Positions 36,920 through 45,116 of a DNA stretch of 64,000 nucleotides are shown here, piece by piece (the first letter of the stretch is position 1; every line of letters starts with the position of its first letter). The position numbers and the translations under genes were made by a program. Under the pieces are notes generated by a model that was not told the DNA's origin, ran no database searches, and worked only from the letters and a program-made list of their open reading frames with translations. Source of the stretch: Aquisalibacillus elongatus (GTDB taxonomy: Bacteria > Bacillota > Bacilli > Bacillales > Alkalibacillaceae); the NCBI RefSeq assembly GCF_003843875.1, contig NZ_RKRF01000007.1, forward strand, positions 496,001 through 560,000. Direction: 5' to 3'.

Positions 36920-37600
36920 TTATTTATGAAACTTTTTAGCCATATACATAAATGGTGTGTCAATGGCAGCTACTAAAAATTTAATGAAATAAGTTGTTAA
37001 GAATAGCTGAATCCAATTTCCAAAGTCAGATACAAATAATTGCCAAAAAGCAATAATGGTAAATATAAATGTATCTAATAACTGACTGGTCATCGAACTG
37101 ATATTGTTACGCAGCCAAAGGAATCGGTCTGATTTAAATTTACTCTTAATTTTAGAGAAAATATAAACATCTGCATTTTGACTGATAATATAAGCTAAAA
37201 GGCTTCCAGCAGCAACTTGCGGAACTAATCCGAATAATGTCTCTAACGCACCGTTGACTTCATCGATTGGTGCTGGTTCAAATAGTAACGCAAACTGCAT
37301 GACAACTGTCATTGTAATTAACGTAAAGAAACCTAACCAGACAGCTTTTTTAGCTTCGTCCTTACCATACTTCTCGTTTAGAATGTCAGTAGCAAGGAAT
37401 ATAGATCCATACATGATATTGCCTAACGTTGCGTATACCCCAAATAATTCAACCATCTTCAATACTTGAAGGTTGGCAACAACAGTAGACATTCCAATCC
37501 AAACGAGCAGACCATTTTTACCGAAAATACGGTAAACTAAAATTAATAAAAGAAAGTTTACAAGTGCAAAAACAATCCAAAGTAATTCATTAAACATCAT
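36920..37600 (-). CDS. ypdP: queuosine precursor transporter (YhhQ/VUT family)
   Basis: 226-residue membrane protein with six or seven helices. Motifs of the YhhQ family are visible: NIMYGSIFLATDILNEKYGK, and RFLWLRNNISSMTSQLLDTF (read as two parts). Members import preQ0/preQ1 for the tRNA base queuosine. ATG 37600 (or 37597) has AAGGAG five bases upstream. A preQ1-like aptamer candidate overlaps that site, which would fit control by the transported ligand. Confidence 0.9.
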   Translation of the reverse strand: MMFNELLWIVFALVNFLLLILVYRIFGKNGLLVWIGMSTVVANLQVLKMVELFGVYATLGNIMYGSIFLATDILNEKYGKDEAKKAVWLGFFTLITMTVVMQFALLFEPAPIDEVNGALETLFGLVPQVAAGSLLAYIISQNADVYIFSKIKSKFKSDRFLWLRNNISSMTSQLLDTFIFTIIAFWQLFVSDFGNWIQLFLTTYFIKFLVAAIDTPFMYMAKKFHK

Positions 37601-37605
37601 ATCAT

Positions 37606-37643
37606 CTCCTTAGTTTTGGTATCGCAGGATTTTTCGAACTGCG
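37606..37643 (-). promoter_or_regulatory. candidate preQ1-I-like riboswitch
   Basis: Minus-strand leader of ypdP: stem CGCAG / CTGCG, loop beginning TTC and ending C, then an A-rich tail ending AACTAAGGAG that overlaps the Shine-Dalgarno. This is the layout of preQ1-I aptamers (stem, TTC, C, A-tail, ACTAAGG), and the gene is a queuosine-precursor transporter. However the loop lacks the UAG that normally pairs with CUA of the tail, so it is a variant or a chance match. Confidence 0.42.
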
Positions 37644-37661
37644 TTTTGCACGAATAGTTCA

Positions 37662-37690
37662 ATGATATGATAAAAAGAATAGATAATCAA
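37662..37690 (-). promoter_or_regulatory. promoter of ypdP
   Basis: On the minus strand TTGATT (37685-37690), 17-bp spacer, TATCAT (37662-37667). Transcription would start near 37655, just before the candidate riboswitch. Confidence 0.5.
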
Positions 37691-37736
37691 TATAATTTTT
37701 ATCATAGTAACGCTTCTAACCTTTATCCATATACAT

Positions 37737-37773
37737 AAAAAAAAGCCGGCAACTGCGTTAGCAGTGCCGGCTT
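37737..37773 (-). terminator. terminator of cspD
   Basis: GC-rich hairpin (AAGCCGGCAACTGC 37743-37756 against GCAGTGCCGGCTT 37761-37773, one bulge) followed on the minus strand by eight T. Confidence 0.85.
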
Positions 37774-37784
37774 AGATTTATCGT

Positions 37785-37985
37785 TTATTTTTTAACTACG
37801 TTAGAAGCTTGTGGTCCACGATCGCCTTCAACGATTTCAAATTCAACATTTTGACCTTCGTCTAATGTTTTGAAACCTTCTTCTTGAATTGCTGAATAGT
37901 GAACGAATACGTCGTCGCCACCTTCAACTTGGATGAAACCATAACCTTTCTCCGCGTTAAACCATTTTACTACACCGTTTTGCAT
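37785..37985 (-). CDS. cspD: cold-shock protein (CspD-like)
   Basis: 66-residue single cold-shock domain, an RNA/ssDNA chaperone. RNP1 is KGYGFIQV and RNP2 is VFVHYSAI; the N-terminus [10 protein letters not shown] is typical. AGGAGGATTT precedes the ATG. The gene has a strong promoter about 170 bp upstream and a ~160-nt leader with a long hairpin, reminiscent of known temperature-responsive csp leaders. Confidence 0.96.
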   Translation of the reverse strand: MQNGVVKWFNAEKGYGFIQVEGGDDVFVHYSAIQEEGFKTLDEGQNVEFEIVEGDRGPQASNVVKK

Positions 37986-38054
37986 GATTCAAAATCCTCC
38001 TAAAACTTTCACCTATATGGTGCTTAATTTCACAACAAATCTGTAAGAGATAAA

Positions 38055-38123
38055 AATTGGGCAACCCCTATAGAAATGAAGGATCACAAATCAATCTTTC
38101 ACTTCTATAGAAGTTACCCAATT
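38055..38123 (-). promoter_or_regulatory. 26-bp hairpin in the cspD 5' leader
   Basis: Inverted repeat with arms 38055-38080 and 38098-38123, 17-nt loop. Read as minus-strand RNA, all 26 positions pair (22 Watson-Crick, 4 G-U). Read as plus-strand RNA the four wobbles become A-C mismatches. The structure therefore appears maintained for the cspD transcript. Confidence 0.7.
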
Positions 38124-38154
38124 CATGATACCTCACATCTTTATTGCACTTATA

Positions 38155-38184
38155 AGTATAACCTAATGGTATGGACAACGTCAA
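38155..38184 (-). promoter_or_regulatory. promoter of cspD
   Basis: On the minus strand TTGACG (38179-38184), 18-bp spacer, TATACT (38155-38160). Predicted start near 38148, so the leader to the cspD ATG is about 160 nt. Confidence 0.6.
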
Positions 38185-38201
38185 GTTTTGTTGGATATAC
38201 T
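38172..38201 (+). promoter_or_regulatory. promoter of the DUF72 gene
   Basis: TGGACA (38172-38177), 18-bp spacer, TATACT (38196-38201). Its -35 abuts the -35 of the divergent cspD promoter. Confidence 0.5.
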
Positions 38202-38234
38202 ATATATTAAATTCATATACGTGAGGGAATGGTA

Positions 38235-39080
38235 ATGATTAACATTGGTTTAACAGGGTGGGGAGACCATCCTGCTATACACGAGCAAGATCATATGTAT
38301 CAACACAAATTAGCGGCATATGCATCTCATTTTCCAGTCGTTGAGCTCGATGCTGCATTTTATAGTCTAATGAGTCATGAACAGTATCGAAAGTGGGAGA
38401 AACAAACACCAAAAAATTTTTCATTTATTATTAAAGCTTTTTCTGCATTCACTGGACACGATCGGCAATCTTATACAAGAAAAGAAATTAAAGATATGTT
38501 TCAAAGTTATAAAGAAGGTATACAGCCTATATTGGATGCTCAGAAGCTAAATTGTATTTTATTTCAATTTCCTCCATGGTTTGATTTAAATAAAGATAAT
38601 ATAAGAAAATTAAGATTTATACGCCAACAGTTTGATGAATACTCATTAGCTTTAGAGTTCAGAAATCGTACTTGGTTTGAGGAGTCAGTTAAAGAGTCGA
38701 CACTAAAGTTTATGGAAGAAGAGAAGTGGATTCATTCAATTTGTGATGAACCACAAGCTGGAGTTGGTTCAGTTCCGATTGTTGATGAAGCAACACACCC
38801 TGACAATACTTTAATACGGTTTCATGGGCGTAATGTCATGGGATGGAATCAGAATGGAAATGAGAATTGGCGAAAAGTTCGTTTTCTTTATAGGTACAAC
38901 TCAGAAGAATTAACAGAATGGAAAGATCGCATTGTTAAATTAAAAAAGGACAGTAAACAGATTACCGTCCTCTTTAATAATAATTCTGGTGGTGATGCTT
39001 ACGATAACGCTAAACAGTTACAATCGTTACTAGGAATTGAGTATGAAGATTTGAACCCGAGTCAAATTAATCTCTTTTAA
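38235..39080 (+). CDS. DUF72 (YecE/YunF-like) protein
   Basis: 281-residue TIM-barrel-like DUF72 protein: IGLTGWGDHP at the N-terminus, VVELDAAFYSLMS, FQFPPWF, LALEFRNRTWF, IRFHGRN and LFNNNSGGDAYDNA near the end, all family landmarks. GAGGG lies seven bases before ATG 38235; ATG 38229 is in frame but too close to it. Biochemical role is unknown. Its last four bases overlap the convergent NlpC/P60 gene. Confidence 0.88.
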   Translation: MINIGLTGWGDHPAIHEQDHMYQHKLAAYASHFPVVELDAAFYSLMSHEQYRKWEKQTPKNFSFIIKAFSAFTGHDRQSYTRKEIKDMFQSYKEGIQPILDAQKLNCILFQFPPWFDLNKDNIRKLRFIRQQFDEYSLALEFRNRTWFEESVKESTLKFMEEEKWIHSICDEPQAGVGSVPIVDEATHPDNTLIRFHGRNVMGWNQNGNENWRKVRFLYRYNSEELTEWKDRIVKLKKDSKQITVLFNNNSGGDAYDNAKQLQSLLGIEYEDLNPSQINLF

Positions 39081-40072
39081 TTTGAAATTCGTTTGGCACC
39101 TAAGTATCTCGCTTGCCAATAATTTTCATTAATATTACTAATAGTAACCCCATTGCTTGCGCCAGCATGAATGAAATTGCCGTCGCCTAAATAAATCCCA
39201 GCATGTGATGGACCAGGCTTATACGTTTCAAAGAACACAAGATCACCGACGCTAGGTTGGTTTACGGCAGAACCAGAATAATAAATTTCACTCACAGTTC
39301 TTGGGATTGAGATGCCGTGTTGTTTGAATACAAATTGCAAATAACCGCTACAATCAAATCCAGACGGTTTTTCTCCACCCCATACATATGGCGAACCTAT
39401 GTATGAGCGTGCGGTTTTTATAATGGAAGGTGATGCAGCCGCTTGCTCAACTGGTGCTTTCGATTGTTTTTTAACTGTATGTTCAACTGTTTGACTAGAA
39501 GAAGAGGACTGATTGCTTACGTGTCTAATTTGTTGGTAACTGGATAAATCGATGTCTAAATTATAAGCTTTATTGTATTGTTCTAAGGCCTTTTTGGTTT
39601 TGGGTCCAGCTGTGGCATCCATTGAACTATGGTAAAAACCAAAAAATTGGAGGCCCTTTTGAATTTCCATCACTCGACTAGATTTTTCACCATATTGTAG
39701 TTGATCAGCTTTATTCTCAATAATGGCTTTATAATATTGATGTAACTCTTCTTCGATTTTTAGATAGGTGGCCTCATCTGTTTCACCCGTCGCATCTAAA
39801 TCATGCTCTTCCTGAAAGGATTTTATAGCGTGTTCGGTCAATACATCATACTCTTCTTTGTACTCGCCTTGGTAGTACTTAAGGGTTCTTAGTTTTTTCT
39901 GAAGTTGAACCACTGCTTCATGATGCTTACCGTAAGTTAAGCGATTTAATTCTTCAAATTCTTCTTGAGAGATCGCTTCTACAGGTAAAGTGAAGGCAAG
40001 AGGGGAGCTAATAGCTATACTGCCTGCCATAGTCGTTAACATAAACTGACGCTTTTTCTTCTTACATACCAT
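39077..40072 (-). CDS. secreted NlpC/P60 peptidoglycan endopeptidase with peptidoglycan-binding domains
   Basis: 331 residues: basic N-terminus and signal peptide (to about residue 33, PVEA), two peptidoglycan_binding_1 repeats (~47-107 and ~123-172, GKHHEAVVQLQKKLRTLKYY and GEKSSRVMEIQKGLQFFGFY), a Ser/Gln linker, then an NlpC/P60 domain with Cys241 (FDCSGY), His290 (SHAGIYLG) and His302 (IHAGAS). A gamma-D-Glu-DAP-type endopeptidase for wall turnover, acting outside the membrane. Confidence 0.92.
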   Translation of the reverse strand: MVCKKKKRQFMLTTMAGSIAISSPLAFTLPVEAISQEEFEELNRLTYGKHHEAVVQLQKKLRTLKYYQGEYKEEYDVLTEHAIKSFQEEHDLDATGETDEATYLKIEEELHQYYKAIIENKADQLQYGEKSSRVMEIQKGLQFFGFYHSSMDATAGPKTKKALEQYNKAYNLDIDLSSYQQIRHVSNQSSSSSQTVEHTVKKQSKAPVEQAAASPSIIKTARSYIGSPYVWGGEKPSGFDCSGYLQFVFKQHGISIPRTVSEIYYSGSAVNQPSVGDLVFFETYKPGPSHAGIYLGDGNFIHAGASNGVTISNINENYWQARYLGAKRISN

Positions 40073-40186
40073 CTAACCAACACCTTTTCTATGTGATGAT
40101 GTTGAAATTATATGTAGGGCATAGGAATCTATGACAACCGACATTTATTTGTTACAATAAAGTAAAATTATATAGGGAGGATGACC

Positions 40187-41146
40187 ATGGGTAATTTGAA
40201 CGAAAAAGAGTACTTAAATCTTTGTCAAGATATATTAAATCATGGATCAGATCGTGGTGATCGAACAGGGACAGGCACACGCTCGATATTTGGTTATCAA
40301 ATGCGATTTAATTTACAAGAAGGTTTTCCTTTATTGACAACTAAAAATGTTCCTTTTAAATTAATTAAGAGTGAGCTGTTGTGGTTTTTAAAAGGAGATA
40401 CCAATATCCGTTACTTACTATTACATAACAATAATATTTGGAACGAATGGGCATTCAAAAATTGGATAGAAAGCCCTGATTATGATGGGCCTGACATGTC
40501 CGATTTCGGCCTTCGCGCGCAAGAAGATGAGAGCTTTAACCAACAATACCAAGAACAGATGTCACGCTTTAAACAACTAATTTTAAATGATGATGAATTT
40601 GCAGAGAAATTTGGACATCTAGGTGATGTTTACGGTAAACAATGGAGACACTGGAAAACAACGACAAATGAAACGATCGATCAAATTAAACAAGTTATTC
40701 ACGATATAAGAACAAAACCTGAATCTAGACGTTTGATTGTCTCTGCTTGGAACCCTGAAGATGTTCCGACTATGGCTTTACCACCGTGTCACACATTATT
40801 TCAATTTTATGTACAAGATGGAAAACTTTCTTGTCAACTTTATCAAAGAAGTGGAGACGTTTTCCTGGGGATTCCGTTCAATATTGCAAGCTACTCGTTA
40901 TTAACGCATTTAATAGCAAGAGAGTGTAATTTAGAAGTAGGAGAGTTTGTTCATACGATTGGTGATGCTCATATTTATCACAATCATTTTAATCAGGTGA
41001 AAGAGCAGTTATCACGTGATCCTAGAAAACAAGCTGAGCTTATGATTAGTGATGATGTTAATACTATTTTTGATGTGGATGTAAGTGATATAAGTTTAAA
41101 AAATTATGACCCTCATCCAGCAATCAAAGCACCTATTGCAGTGTAG
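40187..41146 (+). CDS. thyA: thymidylate synthase
   Basis: Methylates dUMP using methylene-THF. 319 residues, the long form with a ~50-residue insert ([20 protein letters not shown] and following) as in lactobacilli and staphylococci. Catalytic Cys is in [27 protein letters not shown] is the phosphate-binding loop. ATAGGGAGG lies directly before ATG 40181, which makes ATG 40187 the better start. Paired with dfrA, which regenerates THF. Confidence 0.95.
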   Translation: MGNLNEKEYLNLCQDILNHGSDRGDRTGTGTRSIFGYQMRFNLQEGFPLLTTKNVPFKLIKSELLWFLKGDTNIRYLLLHNNNIWNEWAFKNWIESPDYDGPDMSDFGLRAQEDESFNQQYQEQMSRFKQLILNDDEFAEKFGHLGDVYGKQWRHWKTTTNETIDQIKQVIHDIRTKPESRRLIVSAWNPEDVPTMALPPCHTLFQFYVQDGKLSCQLYQRSGDVFLGIPFNIASYSLLTHLIARECNLEVGEFVHTIGDAHIYHNHFNQVKEQLSRDPRKQAELMISDDVNTIFDVDVSDISLKNYDPHPAIKAPIAV

Positions 41147-41158
41147 GAGTGATTGGTC

Positions 41159-41638
41159 TTGTTATCGTTTATTGTGGCAATGGATGAAAATAATGTAATT
41201 GGAAAAAATAATGACTTGCCTTGGCATCTTCCAAATGATTTAAAGTTCTTTAAAAAAATTACGACTGGTCATACCATCATTATGGGAAGAAAAACGTTTG
41301 AATCTATTGGTCGTCCGCTACCCAATCGAAAAAATATTGTATTAACCCGAAATAAAAGTTTTGAGGCAGAAGGTTGTACTGTTGTTCATTCAGTTGACGA
41401 ACTTGGACCATATTTAAAAGATGATGAAGTATTTTTAATTGGTGGTTCTGAGCTTTTTAATTTGGCGTTAGATCGTGCAGACCGGTTGTATATAACACGA
41501 ATACACGATGAATTTGACGGTGATACTTTCTTTCCTAAAATTGACTTGAACCAGTGGAAATTAATAGACGAACAATCAGGGGAAATTGATGAGAAAAATG
41601 TGCATGAACATACTTATTTAATATATGAACGTAAGTAA
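41159..41638 (+). CDS. dfrA: dihydrofolate reductase
   Basis: NADPH-dependent reduction of dihydrofolate produced by ThyA. 159 residues: SFIVAMDENNVIGKNNDLPW, acidic Asp in LPNDLKFFKK, IIMGRKTFESIGRPLPNR and IGGSELF. TTG 41159 aligns with the usual (M)xSFI start; TTG 41153 is nearer to GGAG (41146-41149) and is an alternative. Twelve bases after thyA. Confidence 0.95.
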   Translation: MLSFIVAMDENNVIGKNNDLPWHLPNDLKFFKKITTGHTIIMGRKTFESIGRPLPNRKNIVLTRNKSFEAEGCTVVHSVDELGPYLKDDEVFLIGGSELFNLALDRADRLYITRIHDEFDGDTFFPKIDLNQWKLIDEQSGEIDEKNVHEHTYLIYERK

Positions 41639-41734
41639 TTATTGAACGTTTTTTAACAGTATTATAAATTGTTTGCAAATGGAACCTAAATCAGCGACAA
41701 TAGAATTGTTAATAATATGACGGAAGGTGTTTTA

Positions 41735-41911
41735 ATGAGTATAGGTTTACCAGGGTTAATTTTAATTGTGTTAATCCTATTAATCATATTTGGGCCAACT
41801 AAACTTCCTGCACTAGGGAGTGCTTTAGGTCAGTCGCTTAAAGAATTTAAAAATTCTACAAAAGACTTAAATGACGATGATGAATCTAAAAAGTCCGTCG
41901 ATCATCAGTAA
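41735..41911 (+). CDS. tatA: Tat translocase subunit TatA (first copy)
   Basis: 58 residues: an N-terminal membrane helix ([18 protein letters not shown]), the FGP hinge (FGPTKLP), an amphipathic helix ([13 protein letters not shown]) and an acidic tail. ATG 41735 follows GAAGGTGTTTTA; upstream ATG 41717 lacks a site. The Tat system exports folded twin-arginine proteins such as QcrA, also encoded in this window. Confidence 0.92.
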   Translation: MSIGLPGLILIVLILLIIFGPTKLPALGSALGQSLKEFKNSTKDLNDDDESKKSVDHQ

Positions 41912-41935
41912 GTCTAAAATCAATGAGGTGATTGT

Positions 41936-42151
41936 ATGTCATTAGGCGGTATCGGTATACCAGGTCTAATTTTAATATTAATTGTTCTATTAATTATCTT
42001 TGGACCGTCAAAATTGCCTGAGATTGGAAAGGCTTTTGGATCATCATTAAAAGAGTTTAAGAAAGCTACAAACGACTTAATGTCAGATGATTCGAATAAC
42101 AGTTCTAACCAAAAAATCTCAGATACAAATGATTCTAATAAGAATGACTAA
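41936..42151 (+). CDS. tatA: Tat translocase subunit TatA (second copy)
   Basis: 71 residues with the same plan as the previous gene ([36 protein letters not shown]) and a longer Ser/Asn/Asp-rich tail. TGAGGTGATTGT precedes ATG 41936, 24 bases after the first copy. The two share most helix residues but differ in the tail. tatA-tatA-tatC is a single operon. Confidence 0.92.
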   Translation: MSLGGIGIPGLILILIVLLIIFGPSKLPEIGKAFGSSLKEFKKATNDLMSDDSNNSSNQKISDTNDSNKND

Positions 42152-42197
42152 GGTGTAAGGGGAATCCTTACATCTTATTTTATGAAGGATGAATAAC

Positions 42198-42953
42198 ATG
42201 GAAGAACAAAAAGCAATTGGACAAGAACAAGAAACAATGGATTGGACAGAGCATTTAGGTGAACTACGTAATCGTCTACTTTGGACATTACTCATTTTTG
42301 TTGTGTCATTTGGTGTAGGCTTTTATTTTGTTGAAGATATTTATCGTTTTCTTGAAAGAGATGTTGAGTTCACACTAAATGTTTTAGGGCCGTTTGAGAT
42401 CATTTGGGTGTATATTATTATAGCCTCGATTACTGGTATCATTGTTACAATACCATTTCTTGCTTTTCAACTTTGGTTGTTTATTCGACCAGGTTTAACC
42501 AAGCATGAACGTAAAGTTAGCTTAATGTACATTCCAGCACTATTTATTTTATTTTTACTAGGGCTCGTCTTTGGTTATGTTTTCATTAAAGATTTAATTT
42601 TAGGATTTCTATTGAATCTTGGGGATGGACTTGTTAATGAGATGTTTACTGCACGTAACTATTTTAAGTTCATTTTACAAGTAACGATTCCATTTGCGAT
42701 ATTCTTCGAAGTACCATTGATTGCTATGTTCTTAACTAGCTTAGGCATTATAGATCCAATGTTTATGAAAAAAACAAGAAAGTATGCTTATTTAATCTTA
42801 GTAATACTAGGAACTATGCTGTCTCCGCCCGATTTTATTTTACAGTTACTAGTAGCAGCACCATTGATCATTTTATACGAAATCGCAATTACGATGTCGT
42901 CGATTGTTCATAAACGAAAAATGAGACAATTAGAGAAATTAAATGACTCTTAA
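42198..42953 (+). CDS. tatC: Tat translocase subunit TatC
   Basis: 251-residue six-helix membrane receptor for twin-arginine signal peptides. Family motifs: the N-terminal HLGELRNRL, then PFLAFQLWLFIRPGLTKHER in pieces, FEVPL and the TPPD-like SPPDFILQ. ATG 42198 lies nine bases after GAAGG; ATG 42189 is a less well spaced alternative. The stop overlaps the in-frame upstream region of the yozE-like gene. Confidence 0.94.
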   Translation: MEEQKAIGQEQETMDWTEHLGELRNRLLWTLLIFVVSFGVGFYFVEDIYRFLERDVEFTLNVLGPFEIIWVYIIIASITGIIVTIPFLAFQLWLFIRPGLTKHERKVSLMYIPALFILFLLGLVFGYVFIKDLILGFLLNLGDGLVNEMFTARNYFKFILQVTIPFAIFFEVPLIAMFLTSLGIIDPMFMKKTRKYAYLILVILGTMLSPPDFILQLLVAAPLIILYEIAITMSSIVHKRKMRQLEKLNDS

Positions 42954-42969
42954 GGGGGAAGGTGTTCGT

Positions 42970-43188
42970 TTGAGATCTTTTTACCACTACATGATGGCCT
43001 ATAGAGGTGTTCAAGATGTATTAGATCCCAAGAAGCAATTAGCAGATTGGATGTTTAAAGATCATGATTTCCCAAAGCACTCTACTAACTATGAAGAAAT
43101 CAGTGATTATCTGGAGTTTCACTCACCATTTAATAACGCTTTATCAACGTTTGATGAAGCTTGGACTGAATATATACAAAACAGTTAA
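42970..43188 (+). CDS. YozE_SAM_like / UPF0346 small protein
   Basis: 72 residues of the YozE family: RSFYHYMMAYRG, LADWMFKDHDFPKHS and YEEISDYLEFHSPF are diagnostic. A small helical SAM-like fold of unknown role. TTG 42970 has GGAAGGTG upstream; the ORF is open to 42943 but the extension overlaps tatC. Transcribed with the tat operon and followed by a terminator. Confidence 0.88.
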   Translation: MRSFYHYMMAYRGVQDVLDPKKQLADWMFKDHDFPKHSTNYEEISDYLEFHSPFNNALSTFDEAWTEYIQNS

Positions 43189-43220
43189 CCAGGTGATCAA
43201 ATTCACCTGGTTAATTTTTG
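43185..43220 (+). terminator. terminator of the tat operon
   Basis: 12-bp stem TTAACCAGGTGA (43185-43196) / TCACCTGGTTAA (43203-43214), tail TTTTTG. It starts on the last codons of the yozE-like gene. Confidence 0.8.
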
Positions 43221-43221
43221 T

Positions 43222-43305
43222 TTAGCAATATGCGCTACCAACAATTATTAATAGAATAAACAATACAACGATTAAAGTGAAGCCGCCTCCATAGTTTTGG
43301 CCCAT
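43222..43305 (-). CDS. YjcZ-family small membrane protein (sporulation-associated type)
   Basis: 27-residue ORF on the minus strand: MGQNYGGGF followed by a hydrophobic helix LIVVLFILLIIVGSAYC. This is the hallmark YjcZ/YczN-type tiny protein of Bacillaceae, often annotated as sporulation protein. AAAGGAGGAAT lies upstream of the start at 43305, an excellent site. Too short for ordinary ORF finders. Confidence 0.85.
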   Translation of the reverse strand: MGQNYGGGFTLIVVLFILLIIVGSAYC

Positions 43306-43417
43306 TTCTCATTCCTCCTTTACATTTCACTGATAAGATATGCGAATGTAAGGTGTAGTGTATGGGCAAACCTCAGTACTTTTCTAATACTAAAGCACAC
43401 GTCAAACGCAATATACA

Positions 43418-43426
43418 TGTTATAAT
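43418..43426 (+). promoter_or_regulatory. extended -10 promoter of the DUF2584 gene
   Basis: TGTTATAAT (TGn-TATAAT), with transcription predicted near 43433 and the gene at 43456. Confidence 0.45.
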
Positions 43427-43455
43427 ATAGATAAATGAATGTGAGGTGAAAAGCC

Positions 43456-43704
43456 GTGCCAACACCATTATCAATGGAGTGGAAAATTATAACTTACGGA
43501 GAGGAACTAAGACTCGATGAAGCAAGTGATGTTTTTGAAGTCACTCTTGATGGTTATAAATTATTTCCCATTGATGAAACAGTTGAGGTCTTAAGGCACC
43601 CACAAACCAATCATATAGGAATCGCGAAAGTTGTCAAATTAACGTTCGAAAATCAACAAACTAAATGCCGTTACCAATTAATTTCGCTAAAATCCGTCAA
43701 TTAA
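43456..43704 (+). CDS. DUF2584 family protein
   Basis: 82-residue beta-rich protein resembling DUF2584 members: MPTPLSMEWKIIT at the N-terminus, GYKLFPIDETVEV and YQLISLKSVN at the end. GTG 43456 follows TGAGGTGAA. No signal or membrane segment. Function unknown. Its own extended -10 promoter suggests a single-gene unit, although ung follows 73 bases later. Confidence 0.72.
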   Translation: MPTPLSMEWKIITYGEELRLDEASDVFEVTLDGYKLFPIDETVEVLRHPQTNHIGIAKVVKLTFENQQTKCRYQLISLKSVN

Positions 43705-43777
43705 TAAGTGGTTAATGTCGAATTACTATATTTATTGCGCTTGCCCGGGAAATGAAGAGTAGAGGAGGTTCGAAGTT

Positions 43778-44437
43778 TTGGACATCCATTCAGATTGGAA
43801 GTATATCCTTGAAGATGAACTAAATAAACCATATTTTATTAATTTATTACATAATGTTGAATTAATGTATCAATCACAGACTTGTTATCCACCAAAAAAT
43901 CAAATATTTAGAGCATTGAATGAAACACCATTTTCAGAAACAAAAGTAGTCATTTTAGGGCAAGATCCTTATCATGGGGCTGACCAAGCTAATGGCCTTA
44001 GTTTTTCAGTTAATAAAGAACAATCTTTACCACCTTCACTAAAGAACATTTATAAAGAGTTAGTAAATGATCTAGGATGTCACTTCCCAACTCATGGCGA
44101 TTTAACTCATTGGGCTAATCAAGGTGTTTTAATGTTAAATACAGTTTTAACTGTGAATCAAGGTGAGGCACACTCACATGCTCATTTAGGCTGGCAAACA
44201 TTTACGAATCGAGTAATCGAAGTTTTAAATGAACGTAAAGAACATTTGGTTTTTGTACTCTGGGGAAAACATGCTCAGAAGAATTTTAAATATTTAAATC
44301 AACAAAAACATTTAATCATTGAATCACCTCATCCTAGTCCATTATCTGCTTATCGTGGTTTTTTTGGAAGCAAGCCTTTTACCAAGGCTAATCAGTTTTT
44401 AAAAAGACATCATATAAATGAAATTCAATGGTGTTGA
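43778..44437 (+). CDS. ung: uracil-DNA glycosylase
   Basis: Family 1 UDG that excises uracil from DNA. 219 residues: catalytic GQDPYHG (water-activating Asp), LLNTVLTV-type motif (MLNTVLTVNQG), and the DNA-intercalating HPSPLSAYRGFFGSKPF loop. TTG 43778 has AGAGGAGGTT eight bases upstream. Confidence 0.96.
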   Translation: MDIHSDWKYILEDELNKPYFINLLHNVELMYQSQTCYPPKNQIFRALNETPFSETKVVILGQDPYHGADQANGLSFSVNKEQSLPPSLKNIYKELVNDLGCHFPTHGDLTHWANQGVLMLNTVLTVNQGEAHSHAHLGWQTFTNRVIEVLNERKEHLVFVLWGKHAQKNFKYLNQQKHLIIESPHPSPLSAYRGFFGSKPFTKANQFLKRHHINEIQWC

Positions 44438-44515
44438 TCATAAACATGACATTTGCCTAAACGAGTTACACGTCTATTTCGTACTATATATTATGAAATA
44501 AAGGAGGAATAGGCG

Positions 44516-45100
44516 ATGGACCCGTTTGGATATCGACCACCAAATGATTTTTGGAACCAAAATCATTATTATCAACAACCTTTTCAATTTCACGCGCCAC
44601 AGCGTGGAGGACTTAATATAATATCTAAGTTTTTGGGTAAACAACCGTATAATCCATACCCACAACAATTTTTTGGGTATGGACCGGCAACTGGAGGAAT
44701 GGCGTCAAAGTATGCGACTTTACACGAGACATTAAATCATGTACAAAAGGGATTAGGGATTATTCAACAAGTCTCACCTTATATTAAACAATATGGACCG
44801 TTTGTTAAAAATTTACCTATGGTCGTAGACATGGTGAAAATTATGATGGAAAATGATGATGAAGTGGACAGTGACACACACGAAGATGAACATCACAGCG
44901 ATGATGAACAAATGGAGAGGTATGAGACAAATGAAGAGAAACAACCACGCCGTTCAAGCCCAACAAAAGAAGAGAAACGGTTAGAGCGTGAGCGACGGCA
45001 TTCAATTTCTCGAGATACTCAACATGTTAAGGAGCGAAAACCAACTCCATCAAAAAAGAAGTCAACAGATGAATTCCCTAGACCTAAATTGTATATTTAA
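44516..45100 (+). CDS. YqfQ/VrrA-like protein, low-complexity
   Basis: 194 residues in three parts: an aromatic, Pro/Gln/Asn-rich N-terminus ([18 protein letters not shown]), a conserved helical core ([19 protein letters not shown] then [19 protein letters not shown]), and a highly charged C-terminus with acidic then basic blocks. The QYGP-x-V-x-NLP core is what I recognise from YqfQ/VrrA-type Bacillus proteins (spore-coat-linked in some). AAAGGAGGAATAG precedes the ATG. Function uncertain. Confidence 0.65.
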   Translation: MDPFGYRPPNDFWNQNHYYQQPFQFHAPQRGGLNIISKFLGKQPYNPYPQQFFGYGPATGGMASKYATLHETLNHVQKGLGIIQQVSPYIKQYGPFVKNLPMVVDMVKIMMENDDEVDSDTHEDEHHSDDEQMERYETNEEKQPRRSSPTKEEKRLERERRHSISRDTQHVKERKPTPSKKKSTDEFPRPKLYI

Positions 45101-45116
45101 TAATAGAGGTGATAAG

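Noticed and set aside
40141-40180. Possible thyA promoter (TTGTTA and TATATA).
   Set aside because: The spacer is 14 bp, too short for a sigma-A promoter, and no better pair was found.
43245-43310. Plus-strand signal in the gap after the tat terminator.
   Set aside because: The sequence is explained by the minus-strand YjcZ-like gene.
44988-45116. 43-codon extension of msrAB.
   Set aside because: It overlaps the YqfQ-like gene in another frame, and a strong AGAGGTGATAAG site marks ATG 45117.
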